Of a stretch of DNA of 64,000 nt, positions 16,697-25,693 are shown piece by piece. The stretch lies in NCBI RefSeq assembly GCF_046523945.1, contig NZ_CP171363.1:1116001-1180000 (forward strand), read 5' to 3'. The DNA is from Faucicola mancuniensis (lineage in GTDB: Bacteria > Pseudomonadota > Gammaproteobacteria > Pseudomonadales > Moraxellaceae). The translations under genes were made by a program, and so were the position numbers. Under the pieces are notes generated by a model that saw only the letters and a program-made list of their open reading frames with translations, searched no databases and had not been told where the DNA came from. The first letter of the stretch is position 1. The number at the start of each line of letters is the position of its first letter.

Positions 16697-17756
16697 ATTT
16701 TAACCTGAATTCGACATAAGAAAAAACTAAAAAAAAGAAGCCCAATATGTTAAAGTAAATTCACCACAAACAACCCTAACAAGGACTTCTTACATGGACA
16801 ACCTCGAAGCACTATACTGCCACATAGACGACTATTGCAAAACATACACAAACGAACAACAGAAGAAAATGCTAACCCAAAAGAGCAAAAGCAGTAAAAA
16901 AACACGAAACAAACCATGCCGTATTAGTTTATCAGAAATCATCACCATATTGGTAGTATTTCACCAAATAAAATACAGAGAATTTAAAGCCTTCTACTAC
17001 AACTACCTCACCCAATGGCTAAAACCTGCCTTTCCAAACCTACCAAGCTACACAAGAATGGTAGAACTCATGGAAAAAGCAATAGTTCCCATGTGTGACT
17101 ACCTACAATCTCTCATGCAAAACAACTGCACAGGCATAAACTACATTGACTCAACCAGTTTAGCCGTATGTGATAATCACCGTATCAACCGCAACAAAGT
17201 ATTTGCAGAAACAGCACAGCGAGGTAAAAGCAGTATGGGGTGGTTTTTTGGCTTTAAACTACACGTCATTATCAATGATAAAGGTGAATTGGTCAATCTA
17301 ACCGTAACCAAAGGCAATGTTGATGATAGGCAACCTGTGAAAAGACTTTGTGAATCTCATGTTTTTGGTAAACTCTTTGCTGATAAAGGTTATATTGATA
17401 AATCATTGACAGATTGGCTTGATGAGCATTTAGATATTGAGTTAATCACGAATGTTAAAAAGAATATGAAATCTAAAGATATTTCATGGTTAAATAGACG
17501 ATTGCTTAAACGCCGTTTTTTGATTGAAACTGTGTTTGATGAGTTAAAGAATATGTGTCAAATTGAGCATTCAAGGCATCGTAGTTATGTTGGGTTTATG
17601 AGTAATTTGTTGGCAGGGTTGATTGCTTATTGTCATCAAACAAAGAAGCCTACATTAAAAAATGTCCTGTTGGGGTATTCTTTATTGTAGGTTTCTTATT
17701 TGTTTATATTTTTTCAATAAGTTAAATGATTTTTTATATCGAATTGAGGTTATTTT
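16697..17756 (+). mobile_element. IS982-family element, copy 2
   Basis: A 1050-bp element (16702-17751) with ends AACCTGAATTCGACATA and, inverted, AACCTCAATTCGATATA, flanked by the direct repeat ATTTT (16697-16701 and 17752-17756). It is nearly identical to the full copy at 5498-6547 but in opposite orientation. It lies between the second acyl-CoA ligase gene and rph without breaking either. Confidence 0.92.
16794..17690 (+). CDS. IS982-family transposase, copy 2
   Basis: 298 residues, identical in translation to the transposase at 5559-6455. Key blocks are YIDSTSLAVCDNHRINRNKVF (catalytic Asp, given here in part as YIDSTSLAVCDN), LFADKGYIDKSL and RFLIETVFDELKN. It is intact and preceded by the usual IS982 leader. 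Identity with the other copy points to recent transposition. Confidence 0.93.
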   Translation: MDNLEALYCHIDDYCKTYTNEQQKKMLTQKSKSSKKTRNKPCRISLSEIITILVVFHQIKYREFKAFYYNYLTQWLKPAFPNLPSYTRMVELMEKAIVPMCDYLQSLMQNNCTGINYIDSTSLAVCDNHRINRNKVFAETAQRGKSSMGWFFGFKLHVIINDKGELVNLTVTKGNVDDRQPVKRLCESHVFGKLFADKGYIDKSLTDWLDEHLDIELITNVKKNMKSKDISWLNRRLLKRRFLIETVFDELKNMCQIEHSRHRSYVGFMSNLLAGLIAYCHQTKKPTLKNVLLGYSLL

Positions 17757-17854
17757 AACTTTTTCGTTTACGTTTTTTACTTGTCAAAAACAATTTAGCA
17801 AGGTAGTATAGGCGAGGTTTATTTTTTATATTTTTAAAATCTTTGAGGAAAATC

Positions 17855-18571
17855 ATGCGTAACGACAACCGTGAAAATCACCAATTACGCCCCATCAGCT
17901 TTCAACGCAACTACACTAAACACGCCGAAGGCTCAGTACTCGTCTGCTATGGCGACACCAAAGTTCTTTGCACCGCAAGTGTAGAAACTCAAGTCCCACG
18001 ATGGCTCAAAGGCACAGGCAAAGGCTGGATTACCGCCGAATACGGTATGTTGCCACGAGCCACGCACGAACGCACCCAACGTGAAGCCGCCAAAGGCAAA
18101 CAATCTGGACGCACCCAAGAAATTCAGCGTCTTATCGGTCGTAGTCTGCGTGCGATGGTGGATTTGGAAAAATTGGGTGAAAACACCATTCACATTGACT
18201 GCGATGTCATTCAAGCCGATGGCGGTACTCGCACCGCAAGCATTACAGGGGCGGCGGTGGCGTTGGTTGATGCCTTAGAAAAACTGCAAGCCAACAAAAA
18301 ACTTAAAGCTGACCCATTGGTCGGTTTGGTGTCTGCTGTGTCGGTTGGCATCAAAAATGGCGAAGTGTTGCTAGATTTAAATTATGAAGAAGATTCTAGC
18401 TGTGATACCGATTTGAATGTGGTGATGACCCAAAAAGGCGAATTTATTGAAATTCAAGGCACAGCCGAAGAAAAACCGTTTACCAGAGCCCAAGCGGACG
18501 AAATGTTAGCCGTTGCTGAGCAAGGCATTAAGCAGTTGATTTCGGCACAACAAACAGTTTTGGGTTGGTAA
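17855..18571 (+). CDS. rph: Ribonuclease PH
   Basis: Phosphate-dependent 3'-5' exoribonuclease that trims tRNA 3' ends. The start is set at ATG 17855, which has TGAGGAAAA just upstream and gives the family N-terminus MRNDNRENHQLRPISF. 238 residues, the usual length. Family hallmarks are GSVLVCYGDTKVLCTASVE, GKGWITAEYGMLPRATHER (basic RNA-binding loop) and IDCDVIQADGGTRTASITG (phosphate site). A small membrane-protein gene follows after one base, so the two are likely cotranscribed. Confidence 0.95.
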   Translation: MRNDNRENHQLRPISFQRNYTKHAEGSVLVCYGDTKVLCTASVETQVPRWLKGTGKGWITAEYGMLPRATHERTQREAAKGKQSGRTQEIQRLIGRSLRAMVDLEKLGENTIHIDCDVIQADGGTRTASITGAAVALVDALEKLQANKKLKADPLVGLVSAVSVGIKNGEVLLDLNYEEDSSCDTDLNVVMTQKGEFIEIQGTAEEKPFTRAQADEMLAVAEQGIKQLISAQQTVLGW

Positions 18572-18572
18572 T

Positions 18573-19052
18573 ATGCTCACCGTTACCGAAAATGGCGTAA
18601 AAATCGTCCTAGAAGCCAATGCTTCTGCCAATCCACTATTACTGCTTATCATGGCAACGGCGATTTTGCTGTTTATGGTCGGCGTGGCATTGGCGTGGGG
18701 TTTTTTATCGGTGCGAGCGAGCATTGGAGCGTTGGCGGTGATTGCGGTAATGTCGTATATTTGGCGATATGTCAAACAAAAAAGCGAAATCCCAGTGATT
18801 ACAGGCGGACAGGTGTTGTTGTCCGCTTATCGCATTGAGCATCAGGGTTTGACTGGCAAAAAAGTGTATCAAATTCAAGCGGATGATGTCATTCAAATTC
18901 ATCAAAATCATTTGATGATTTTGTCAAAAAACAAGCCAAAACTTGTCATCACAGGCTTTAGCCAAAATCAACACATCGCCATTAGCCAATCGGTTTTGCA
19001 AGGCAAACAAATCCAAACTCAAGGCAAAGCAATAAAAATGCAAAGCAATTAA
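18573..19052 (+). CDS. Hypothetical membrane protein
   Basis: 159 residues, not recognised. Two hydrophobic helices are visible (about 22-45 and 47-64, the second ending near YIWRYVKQK), followed by a soluble region of about 90 residues rich in beta-type sequence (VYQIQADDVIQIHQNHLMIL). The ATG follows the rph stop by one base, implying translational coupling. No signal peptide or catalytic motif is seen. Confidence 0.7.
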   Translation: MLTVTENGVKIVLEANASANPLLLLIMATAILLFMVGVALAWGFLSVRASIGALAVIAVMSYIWRYVKQKSEIPVITGGQVLLSAYRIEHQGLTGKKVYQIQADDVIQIHQNHLMILSKNKPKLVITGFSQNQHIAISQSVLQGKQIQTQGKAIKMQSN

Positions 19053-19061
19053 AAATTCAAG

Positions 19062-19090
19062 AACAATACGTCATCATCTGTCGTATTGTT
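19062..19090 (+). terminator. Hairpin downstream of the hypothetical membrane protein
   Basis: AACAATACG and CGTATTGTT form a 9-bp stem with an 11-base loop. The T-run is not immediate (it comes after ACGATTTCCCCC), so termination strength is uncertain. Confidence 0.4.
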
Positions 19091-19195
19091 ACGATTTCCC
19101 CCTTTTTTTTCTGTCAAAATTTGCTATCATAGGCACATCAAGTTAAACAATTCAATAATTCAAATTTTTAATTAATATCAAAAATCGGACAATTT

Positions 19196-19218
19196 GTAGG
19201 GGAGTATTGCATACGCCC
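19196..19218 (+). repeat. Short REP-like palindrome, copy 2
   Basis: GTAGGGGAGTATTGCATACG plus CCC, matching the complement of 11903-11927 with two mismatches. It lies in the 220-base space upstream of recA, about 58 bases before the start codon. Confidence 0.55.
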
Positions 19219-19275
19219 AAAAATGCAAAGTATGATTTTTAATTTAATTGATTATAATTGTAAAGGAAATTCATT

Positions 19276-20334
19276 ATGAATGAAGATAAAGAAAAAGCCC
19301 TCACCGCAGCACTAGCCCAAATTGAAAAAGCCTATGGCAAAAACACCATCATGCGTCTTGGTGATGAATCCGCTCGCCAATTGGTAGACGTGATACCAAC
19401 AGGCTCGCTAGGGATAGACATTGCATTGGGGATTGGTGGTTTACCAAAAGGGCGTATCGTAGAGATTTATGGACCTGAAAGCTCTGGTAAAACTACCTTA
19501 ACGCTACAGACCATCGCCCAATGCCAAAAACAAGGCGGTACGTGTGCGTTCATTGACGCAGAACACGCCCTTGACCCTGTATATGCCAAAAAATTGGGCG
19601 TAGATGTAGACAATCTTTTGGTAACACAGCCAGATAACGGTGAACAAGCCCTTGAAATCGCTGATATGCTGGTGCGTTCGGGTGCGGTGGACATGATTGT
19701 GGTGGACTCGGTGGCGGCACTGACCCCAAAAGCCGAAATTGAAGGCGAAATGGGCGACAGCCACATGGGTCTACACGCTCGTCTGATGAGCCAAGCCTTG
19801 CGTAAAATCACAGGTAACGCCAAACGCTCAAACTGCATGGTGGTGTTTATTAACCAGTTGCGTATGAAAATTGGCGTAACTTTTGGTAGTCCAGAGACCA
19901 CCACAGGCGGTAATGCGTTAAAATTTTATGCGTCGGTGCGGATTGACATTCGCCGAATTGGTTCGGTAAAAGATGGCGATAATATCATCGGTAACGAAAC
20001 CAAAGTCAAAGTCATCAAAAACAAACTTGCACCACCATTTAAAGAAACCAAATTTGATATTTTATACGGCCAAGGCAGTAACTTTTTGGGTGAAGTGCTT
20101 GATTTTGCAGTAGATTTGAACTTTGTCAAAAAATCAGGTGCGTGGTACAGCTACAATGATGGCAAAATCGGACAAGGTCGTATTAAGGCGATTACCTTTT
20201 TGGAGGAAAATCCACAAATAGCCCAAGAGCTTGAAGCCAAAGTACGAGAAGCCAAATTGGGCAACTTAGACGATTTACTTGTTCATCATGATGACGACAG
20301 CCACGAAGAAATGCCAGAAGAAGTGGAAGAGTAA
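19276..20334 (+). CDS. recA: Recombinase A
   Basis: ATP-dependent strand-exchange protein for homologous recombination and the DNA damage response. 352 residues. Walker A is GPESSGKTT (66-74), and the second ATP motif is VDMIVVDSVAALTPKAE. Loop L2 appears around INQLRMKIGVTFGSPETTTG, and the acidic tail DDDSHEEMPEEVEE is typical. TAAAGGAAA precedes the ATG. It is monocistronic, with a hairpin terminator after it. I see no recognisable LexA-type SOS box upstream. Confidence 0.97.
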   Translation: MNEDKEKALTAALAQIEKAYGKNTIMRLGDESARQLVDVIPTGSLGIDIALGIGGLPKGRIVEIYGPESSGKTTLTLQTIAQCQKQGGTCAFIDAEHALDPVYAKKLGVDVDNLLVTQPDNGEQALEIADMLVRSGAVDMIVVDSVAALTPKAEIEGEMGDSHMGLHARLMSQALRKITGNAKRSNCMVVFINQLRMKIGVTFGSPETTTGGNALKFYASVRIDIRRIGSVKDGDNIIGNETKVKVIKNKLAPPFKETKFDILYGQGSNFLGEVLDFAVDLNFVKKSGAWYSYNDGKIGQGRIKAITFLEENPQIAQELEAKVREAKLGNLDDLLVHHDDDSHEEMPEEVEE

Positions 20335-20378
20335 TTCTGTGTATCAAATGATACATGATGATAAATGTAATACATACC

Positions 20379-20419
20379 AAAAGCATAAGTGATTGAATTT
20401 CTTGTGCTTTTGTTTTTTT
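20379..20419 (+). terminator. Rho-independent terminator after recA
   Basis: AAAAGCATAAG pairs with CTTGTGCTTTT (one G-T pair) and is followed by GTTTTTTT. It ends 14 bases before parC. Confidence 0.8.
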
Positions 20420-20432
20420 AAAAGTATAAAAT

Positions 20433-22661
20433 ATGACAGAAATTTCAAAAAACCACGATTTACAAACTCGCTCTATTGCCGAATTTACCGAAAATGCCTA
20501 CCTAAATTACGCCATGTACGTCATCATGGACAGAGCCTTGCCCCACGTTGCGGACGGCTTAAAGCCTGTGCAACGCCGTATCGTCTATGCCATGAGCGAA
20601 TTGGGCTTAAAAAACACCGCCAAACCAAAAAAATCCGCCCGTACTATCGGCGATGTTATCGGTAAATACCACCCGCATGGCGACAGTGCCTGTTACGAAG
20701 CGATGGTGCTGATGAGCCAGCCATTTAGCTACCGTTATCCATTAATTAGCGGTCAAGGCAACTTTGGTTCGCCAGACGACCCAAAATCGTTCGCCGCCAT
20801 GCGTTACACCGAAGCCAAATTGTCAAATTATGCCAATTCTTTATTAGCCGAACTTGGACAAGGTACGGTGGATTGGCAAGACAATTTTGACGGTACATTA
20901 AGCGAGCCTGTAACCTTGCCTGCACGTTTGCCCAATATTTTGTTAAACGGTACGACAGGCATTGCTGTGGGTATGGCGACCGACATCCCACCGCACAATC
21001 TCAACGAAGTGGTAAAAGGCTGTATCGCTTTGTTAAAAAATCCTGAAATGTCTGATAAGCAATTATTAAAATACATTCCTGCTCCAGACTTGCCAACCAA
21101 TGCCGAAATCATCTCTACAAGCGAAGATTTGTACGCCATGTACAGCACAGGGCGTGGTAGTTACAAAATGCGAGCGACTTATTATGTTGATGAAAAAGAA
21201 AAAAATCTAGTTATTATCAATGCCTTGCCTTATCAAACGTCTGGTAAAAAAGTCATTGAACAAATCGCCCAGCTTATCATTAACAAAAAATTGCCTTGGG
21301 TGGTGGATATTCATGATGAATCCGACCACGAAAACCCTTGCCGTATTGTGCTAGAACTGCGTTCTAACCGTGTGGACATTGACAAGGTGATGAGCCATTT
21401 ATTTGCCACCACCGACCTTGAAACCAGTTTTCGTGTTAATCTGAACATGATAGGCACAAACGGCAAACCGCAAGTAAAACCGCTAAAAACCATTTTGACC
21501 GAATGGCTATCGGTTCGCCGAGATACGGTCATTCGCCGTTTAAATTTTCGCTTAAATAAAATCAACGACAGACTGCATATTATCGCAGGTTTGCTTGTGG
21601 CGTATTTGCACATTGACGAAGTCATTCGCATTATTCGTGAAGAAGACGACCCAAAACACGAGCTGATGAGCCGTTACGCTTTGACCGACATTCAAGCCAA
21701 TGCGATTTTGGACATTCGTTTGCGTCAATTGGCAAAATTAGAAGAAATTGAGCTCAATGCCGAACGTGATGAATTGCAACAAGAAAAAGAAAAAATTGAA
21801 AATTATTTAAAAAATCCTGAACAATTAACCAATCTGATGATTGAAGAATTGACAGCCGACATGAAAGAGCATGGCGACAAACGCCAATCGCCAATCGTGG
21901 AACGTGAGCAAGCCGTTGCCATTACCGAAAGCGACTTGACCCCAAGCGAAGCGGTAACGGTTGTTGTATCGCAAGCTGGCTTTATCCGATCGGCAAAAGG
22001 GCATGACATAGACCCAACGACTATGAGCTACCGATCGGGCGACAATTATCTCACCCACGCACAGGGCAAATCCAACGAAAAAGTCTATTTGCTAGATAGC
22101 ACAGGGCGTAGCTACCGCCTTGATGTGCATGGCTTGCCGTCCGCTCGTGGACAGGGTGAGCCTTTGACAAGCCTGCTAAAACCGCCAAGTGGGGCAAGTT
22201 TTGTCAAAGCAATTATGGGGGCTGATGACGGCAAAATTATTTTGGCAAGTTCTCAAGGTTATGGTTTTGTCAATCAAATTGGCGAATTGGAAACCAACCA
22301 AAAAGCAGGCAAAAATATCATTAATTTTGACGAAAAAGCTGAATTAATAACGCACCAAATCGCTGAAAATGATACGCTCGTGGCGGTGGTGAATTCGTCT
22401 GGGTATTTGCTTGTGTATCCGCTTGCTGACTTGCCAATGATGAAAAAAGGTAAAGGCAATAAGCTGATTGATTTGAAAAATGATGAAACGGTGGTGGCGA
22501 TTACCACGTTAAAAGATGGTGATAATTTGGCGGTTATGGCTGGTAAACGCACGATTACGCTCAAAGTTGATGATGTGAAAAACTTTATGGGTAATCGTGG
22601 GCGACGTGGGGGGCTGTTGCCGAAAGGGTTTCAGAAAGTGAGTGGGGTGGAGAAAATTTAG
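20433..22661 (+). CDS. parC: DNA topoisomerase IV subunit A
   Basis: DNA-cleaving subunit that unlinks daughter chromosomes together with ParE. 742 residues. The catalytic tyrosine is Tyr125 in AAMRYTEAKL. The quinolone-resistance region reads HPHGDSACYEAMVLM with Ser85 and Glu89 (equivalent to E. coli Ser80 and Glu84) unchanged, so no classical resistance substitution is present. Spacing and the G-S-Q-G-N-F-G segment are as expected. The C-terminal third forms the beta-pinwheel DNA-wrapping domain. parE is not in this window. Confidence 0.95.
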   Translation: MTEISKNHDLQTRSIAEFTENAYLNYAMYVIMDRALPHVADGLKPVQRRIVYAMSELGLKNTAKPKKSARTIGDVIGKYHPHGDSACYEAMVLMSQPFSYRYPLISGQGNFGSPDDPKSFAAMRYTEAKLSNYANSLLAELGQGTVDWQDNFDGTLSEPVTLPARLPNILLNGTTGIAVGMATDIPPHNLNEVVKGCIALLKNPEMSDKQLLKYIPAPDLPTNAEIISTSEDLYAMYSTGRGSYKMRATYYVDEKEKNLVIINALPYQTSGKKVIEQIAQLIINKKLPWVVDIHDESDHENPCRIVLELRSNRVDIDKVMSHLFATTDLETSFRVNLNMIGTNGKPQVKPLKTILTEWLSVRRDTVIRRLNFRLNKINDRLHIIAGLLVAYLHIDEVIRIIREEDDPKHELMSRYALTDIQANAILDIRLRQLAKLEEIELNAERDELQQEKEKIENYLKNPEQLTNLMIEELTADMKEHGDKRQSPIVEREQAVAITESDLTPSEAVTVVVSQAGFIRSAKGHDIDPTTMSYRSGDNYLTHAQGKSNEKVYLLDSTGRSYRLDVHGLPSARGQGEPLTSLLKPPSGASFVKAIMGADDGKIILASSQGYGFVNQIGELETNQKAGKNIINFDEKAELITHQIAENDTLVAVVNSSGYLLVYPLADLPMMKKGKGNKLIDLKNDETVVAITTLKDGDNLAVMAGKRTITLKVDDVKNFMGNRGRRGGLLPKGFQKVSGVEKI

Positions 22662-22694
22662 TGGAAACAAAATTGGAGTTTGAGTATATTCGTT

Positions 22695-22869
22695 ATGGCA
22701 ATCGTTAGTATGACATTCAAAAAAGGGTGATGAAAAAGCCTTAACGATTGAAACCGATAAACATTTGGTAGAAGATTTTACCAAAGTTTGTCAAAGCCAA
22801 CGTTTAAGCATTAATGAAGTCATTAGCCAATTTATGCAATCTTATATAAGACAATTTAATACAATCTAA
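22695..22869 (+). pseudogene. Small antitoxin-like or ribbon-helix-helix-like gene with a frameshift
   Basis: ATG 22695 reads MAIVSMTFKKG then stops. Shifting by one base in the GGG run at 22725-22728 restores a frame DEKALTIETDKHLVEDFTKV ... LSINEVISQFMQSYIRQF ending at 22869. The joined product of about 57 residues looks like a RelB/DinJ-style or ribbon-helix-helix protein, a family often acting as an antitoxin. No toxin gene follows, because an ISAs1 element lies 134 bases downstream. An assembly indel in the homopolymer is the alternative to real decay. Confidence 0.45.
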
Positions 22870-22993
22870 AATGAAATGATTTGCCAAAATTTTACAAACA
22901 ATAACATCATACAGAAATTTTAGTGATAGTAAAAAATCTCCAAATGGAAATTTTAAAAACTGACACTATTTTCATCAAGTATAATTTAACTTC

Positions 22994-24254
22994 ATTTAAA
23001 TAACAGGGCAAAATCAAACTTAATAAAATAAAGTTTACAAATTGTCAAAAAGACAAAAAACTCATAAAATACTTCTAAAAAGGAGAACCCATGAGCTTTA
23101 TAGAACATTTCAGTATCATCGAAGATCGAAGACCGAAGAACAGACATCAACATCAAACACAGACTAATAGACATACTATTTTTAACACTATGTGGCATAT
23201 TATCTGGAGCAGAAGGCTGGGAAGAAATTAGCGAATTTGGCAAACAAAAACAAACATGGCTAAAAAAATTTTTGGGCTACGACAAGGGCATCCCATCCGC
23301 CTCAACCATAAAACGAGTAATAAGCCTAATTGAAGCTGAAACATTACTAAACAGCTACATCAACTGGATAAACAGTATCAGAGAACAACAAGACCTAACC
23401 ATCATCGCCATTGATGGCAAAACCTTAAAACAAAGCTACCAAAACAGTGATGACAAACTAACCGCCCTCCACTCAATCAGTGCCTATGCCACCGAAGAAG
23501 GAATCACATTAACACTAACAGACTCAAAAACCAAAACAAATGAAATACAAGGCGTACTTGAACTAATTGAAATATTAGAACTCAAAAGCACAATCATTAC
23601 CGCAGATGCCATGAGTTGCAACAAAAAAATAACCAAAGCCATTACGGATAAACAAGGAGACTACGTTTTACAGCTAAAAGCCACTCAAAGTAAACTACTA
23701 GCAGAAGTCAAAGCCTACTTTCACAAAATACGCCGAGATGAACCAAACTTAATTGAACAAGGCTATCATGAAAACATTGATGCAGGGCATGGACTGATTG
23801 AAACAAGACAATGTACACAATTGGCTATTAGTGACTGGATTGAGAATGCTAAAGAATGGACAAATCTAAACAGTATCATTGAGATTGTCAGAATCAGACA
23901 TGATAAAAAAACAGGTGAACAGACGACCCAAACTGCGTATTACATTAGCTCATTATCTATTAATTCAGAACAGCTTAATTATGTTATCAAACGACATTGG
24001 GCGATTGAAAATAGTTTACATTATGTGCTTGATGTGACTTTTAAAGAAGATAGCTGTCGTATTCGTGAGCAACAAGCGACTAAGAATATGGCTTTGTTTA
24101 GAAGGGCTTCGGTGTCTTTAATTAAGTCTTCAGGTATCAAGGGTAGTGTTAAGTCTATTGTTAAGCGTTGTGGTTGGAATCATGATATTCTTGAGCAAGT
24201 TGTATTCGGTAAAACTTTTGTTGGGTAAGTTTGATTTTGCCCTGATTTAAATAA
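22994..24254 (+). mobile_element. ISAs1-family insertion sequence
   Basis: Perfect 19-bp inverted repeats CAGGGCAAAATCAAACTTA lie at 23004-23022 and 24226-24244, flanked by the 10-bp direct repeat ATTTAAATAA (22994-23003 and 24245-24254). Element length is 1241 bp. Intact ends and duplication indicate simple transposition, even though its transposase frame is broken. Confidence 0.93.
23091..24228 (+). pseudogene. ISAs1-family transposase, frameshifted by a 7-bp duplication
   Basis: The ATG at 23091 has AAGGAGAA just upstream and reads MSFIEHFSIIED as expected. A tandem repeat of ATCGAAG (23118-23124 and 23125-23131) then shifts the frame. Removing one copy restores IIEDRRTDINIKHRLIDILF and continues without a stop to 24228. 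The remaining frame has the DDE domain: IIAIDGKTLKQSY, IITADAMSCNKK and HWAIENSLHYVLDVTFKED. The full product would be about 377 residues. A product from an internal start would lack the N-terminal domain. Confidence 0.88.
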
Positions 24255-24257
24255 CAG

Positions 24258-25674
24258 AAAACCACGGAAAATACTTGTAAAAATTTCCATATTTTGACAT
24301 GATAAATAATCATTACCAAATCATCAGTTATTGAATGAAATACAAAATATCCGAAATTGCAGGACAAATAAACCACCATGTACTTAACCCACACAATCCG
24401 CATTAAGATGGCACACAAGCATTACAAAATGCTTGATAACTATGCGTTTTTGTGCAAAAACTTATTCAATGTGGCAACCTATCACAATAGACAAGCAGTT
24501 ATCACCAATAACAAAACACCAACCGCCTTCAATCTCATCAATCAATTAACCAAAACTAAACAACAAGATTACAAAGCCATTCCTGCTAAAGTTGCACAGC
24601 AAGCCATCAAACAAGTTTACCAAAACTTTGGGTCTTTTTGGGCGGTTATTAAATCTTACCACAAAGACAAAAGTAAATTTTTAGGTCGTCCTAAATTACC
24701 AAAATATTTAAACAAAACCAAAGGGCGAGCCAATATTATTTTTACCAAACAGGCTATATCAAAACGTGATTTAAATAAAGGCATATTAACCCTTTCAAGC
24801 TATTTTGATACGCCCTTGTCTTTTGATTTGGGTAAATTAAGCGATGTGATTACTTTTGAAAGTTTACAAGAAGTCAAAGTCGTTAAAATTGCCAATGGTT
24901 ATGACATCAAAATCACTTATAAAACCCATGAACCTAGTTTAAAACAAAACAACAATCGTTATTTAGCGGTGGATTTAGGCTTAAATAATCTTTTAACGGT
25001 TGTGAGTAATACGAACGATACACCTTTTATTATAACAGGCAAAACCGTTAAATCCACCAATCAATTTTTTAATAAAATTAAAGCAAAATTAACATCAACC
25101 AAAGACAAATTAAAAAATAAAGCGGTCGCACAAAAACATTTTATAAACAAAAAATTAAGTCAGTTATCAGCCAAACGCAACAATCAAATTAATGATTATT
25201 TGCATAAAGCAAGCCATTATCTTATCAACCACGCAGTTGCCAATGAGATAACAACAATTGTTATCGGTCATAATAAAGATTGGAAACAAGGGATAAATAT
25301 TGGTAAAAGAAACAATCAAAGTTTTGTCAGCGTGCCTTTTGCAAGATTGGTACAAATGGTACAGTATAAAGCTAAATTACAAGGCATTGATGTGATTGTT
25401 ACTGAAGAAAGTTATACAAGTAAATGTAGCTTTTTGGATAATGAACCATTACAAAAACACACAAGTTATCAAGGCAAACGCATCAAACGTGGGCTTTTTG
25501 AATCAAGCAATAACACACTTATCAATGCTGATGTCAATGGTGCTTACAATATTTTAAGAAAAGTAATTGGGAATTTTAAGTTTGACCCAATAGTGGTGTG
25601 TAGTACGCCTAAGATGATTAACCCTTTAAAGGCTAATCCTTGAACTTAAATTTCCGTATTTTTCCGTGGAATTT
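24258..25674 (+). mobile_element. Solo tnpB element (IS200/IS605-like, no tnpA)
   Basis: It contains one tnpB gene and no TnpA-type Y1 transposase. Related sequence lies near both edges: CCACGGAAAATAC at about 24262-24274 and, on the opposite strand, CCACGGAAAAATAC at 25658-25671. The right edge folds as AAATTtCC / GGAATTT (25648-25674), and the left edge contains ATGAT / ATCAT and GGAAA / TTTCC pairs. Exact ends are not proven. The left edge abuts the direct repeat of the ISAs1 element. Confidence 0.6.
24378..25643 (+). CDS. tnpB: TnpB-like RNA-guided endonuclease (OrfB family)
   Basis: 421 residues. TnpB proteins are RuvC-type nucleases guided by an RNA from the element's right end, and are ancestral to Cas12. 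The RuvC triad is intact: Asp199 in YLAVDLGLNN, Glu343/344 in IVTEESYTSKCSF and Asp385 in INADVNGAYN. The Cys4 zinc ribbon usual between the second and third motifs is missing; only one Cys remains, as in the TnpB group carrying an SKxSFLD motif. The N-terminal region (YKMLDNYAFLCKNLFN, FGSFWAVIKSYHKDK) fits the family. AGGAC lies 12 bases upstream of the ATG. No tnpA is adjacent, so mobility would need help in trans. Confidence 0.9.
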   Translation: MYLTHTIRIKMAHKHYKMLDNYAFLCKNLFNVATYHNRQAVITNNKTPTAFNLINQLTKTKQQDYKAIPAKVAQQAIKQVYQNFGSFWAVIKSYHKDKSKFLGRPKLPKYLNKTKGRANIIFTKQAISKRDLNKGILTLSSYFDTPLSFDLGKLSDVITFESLQEVKVVKIANGYDIKITYKTHEPSLKQNNNRYLAVDLGLNNLLTVVSNTNDTPFIITGKTVKSTNQFFNKIKAKLTSTKDKLKNKAVAQKHFINKKLSQLSAKRNNQINDYLHKASHYLINHAVANEITTIVIGHNKDWKQGINIGKRNNQSFVSVPFARLVQMVQYKAKLQGIDVIVTEESYTSKCSFLDNEPLQKHTSYQGKRIKRGLFESSNNTLINADVNGAYNILRKVIGNFKFDPIVVCSTPKMINPLKANP

Positions 25675-25693
25675 GGAACTATTGTCTATCTGT

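Noticed and set aside
22730..22745. Programmed frameshift in the small gene after parC
   Set aside because: An A6G run is present, but the shift needed is +1, not the -1 shift that such a run supports; decay or a sequencing indel is simpler.
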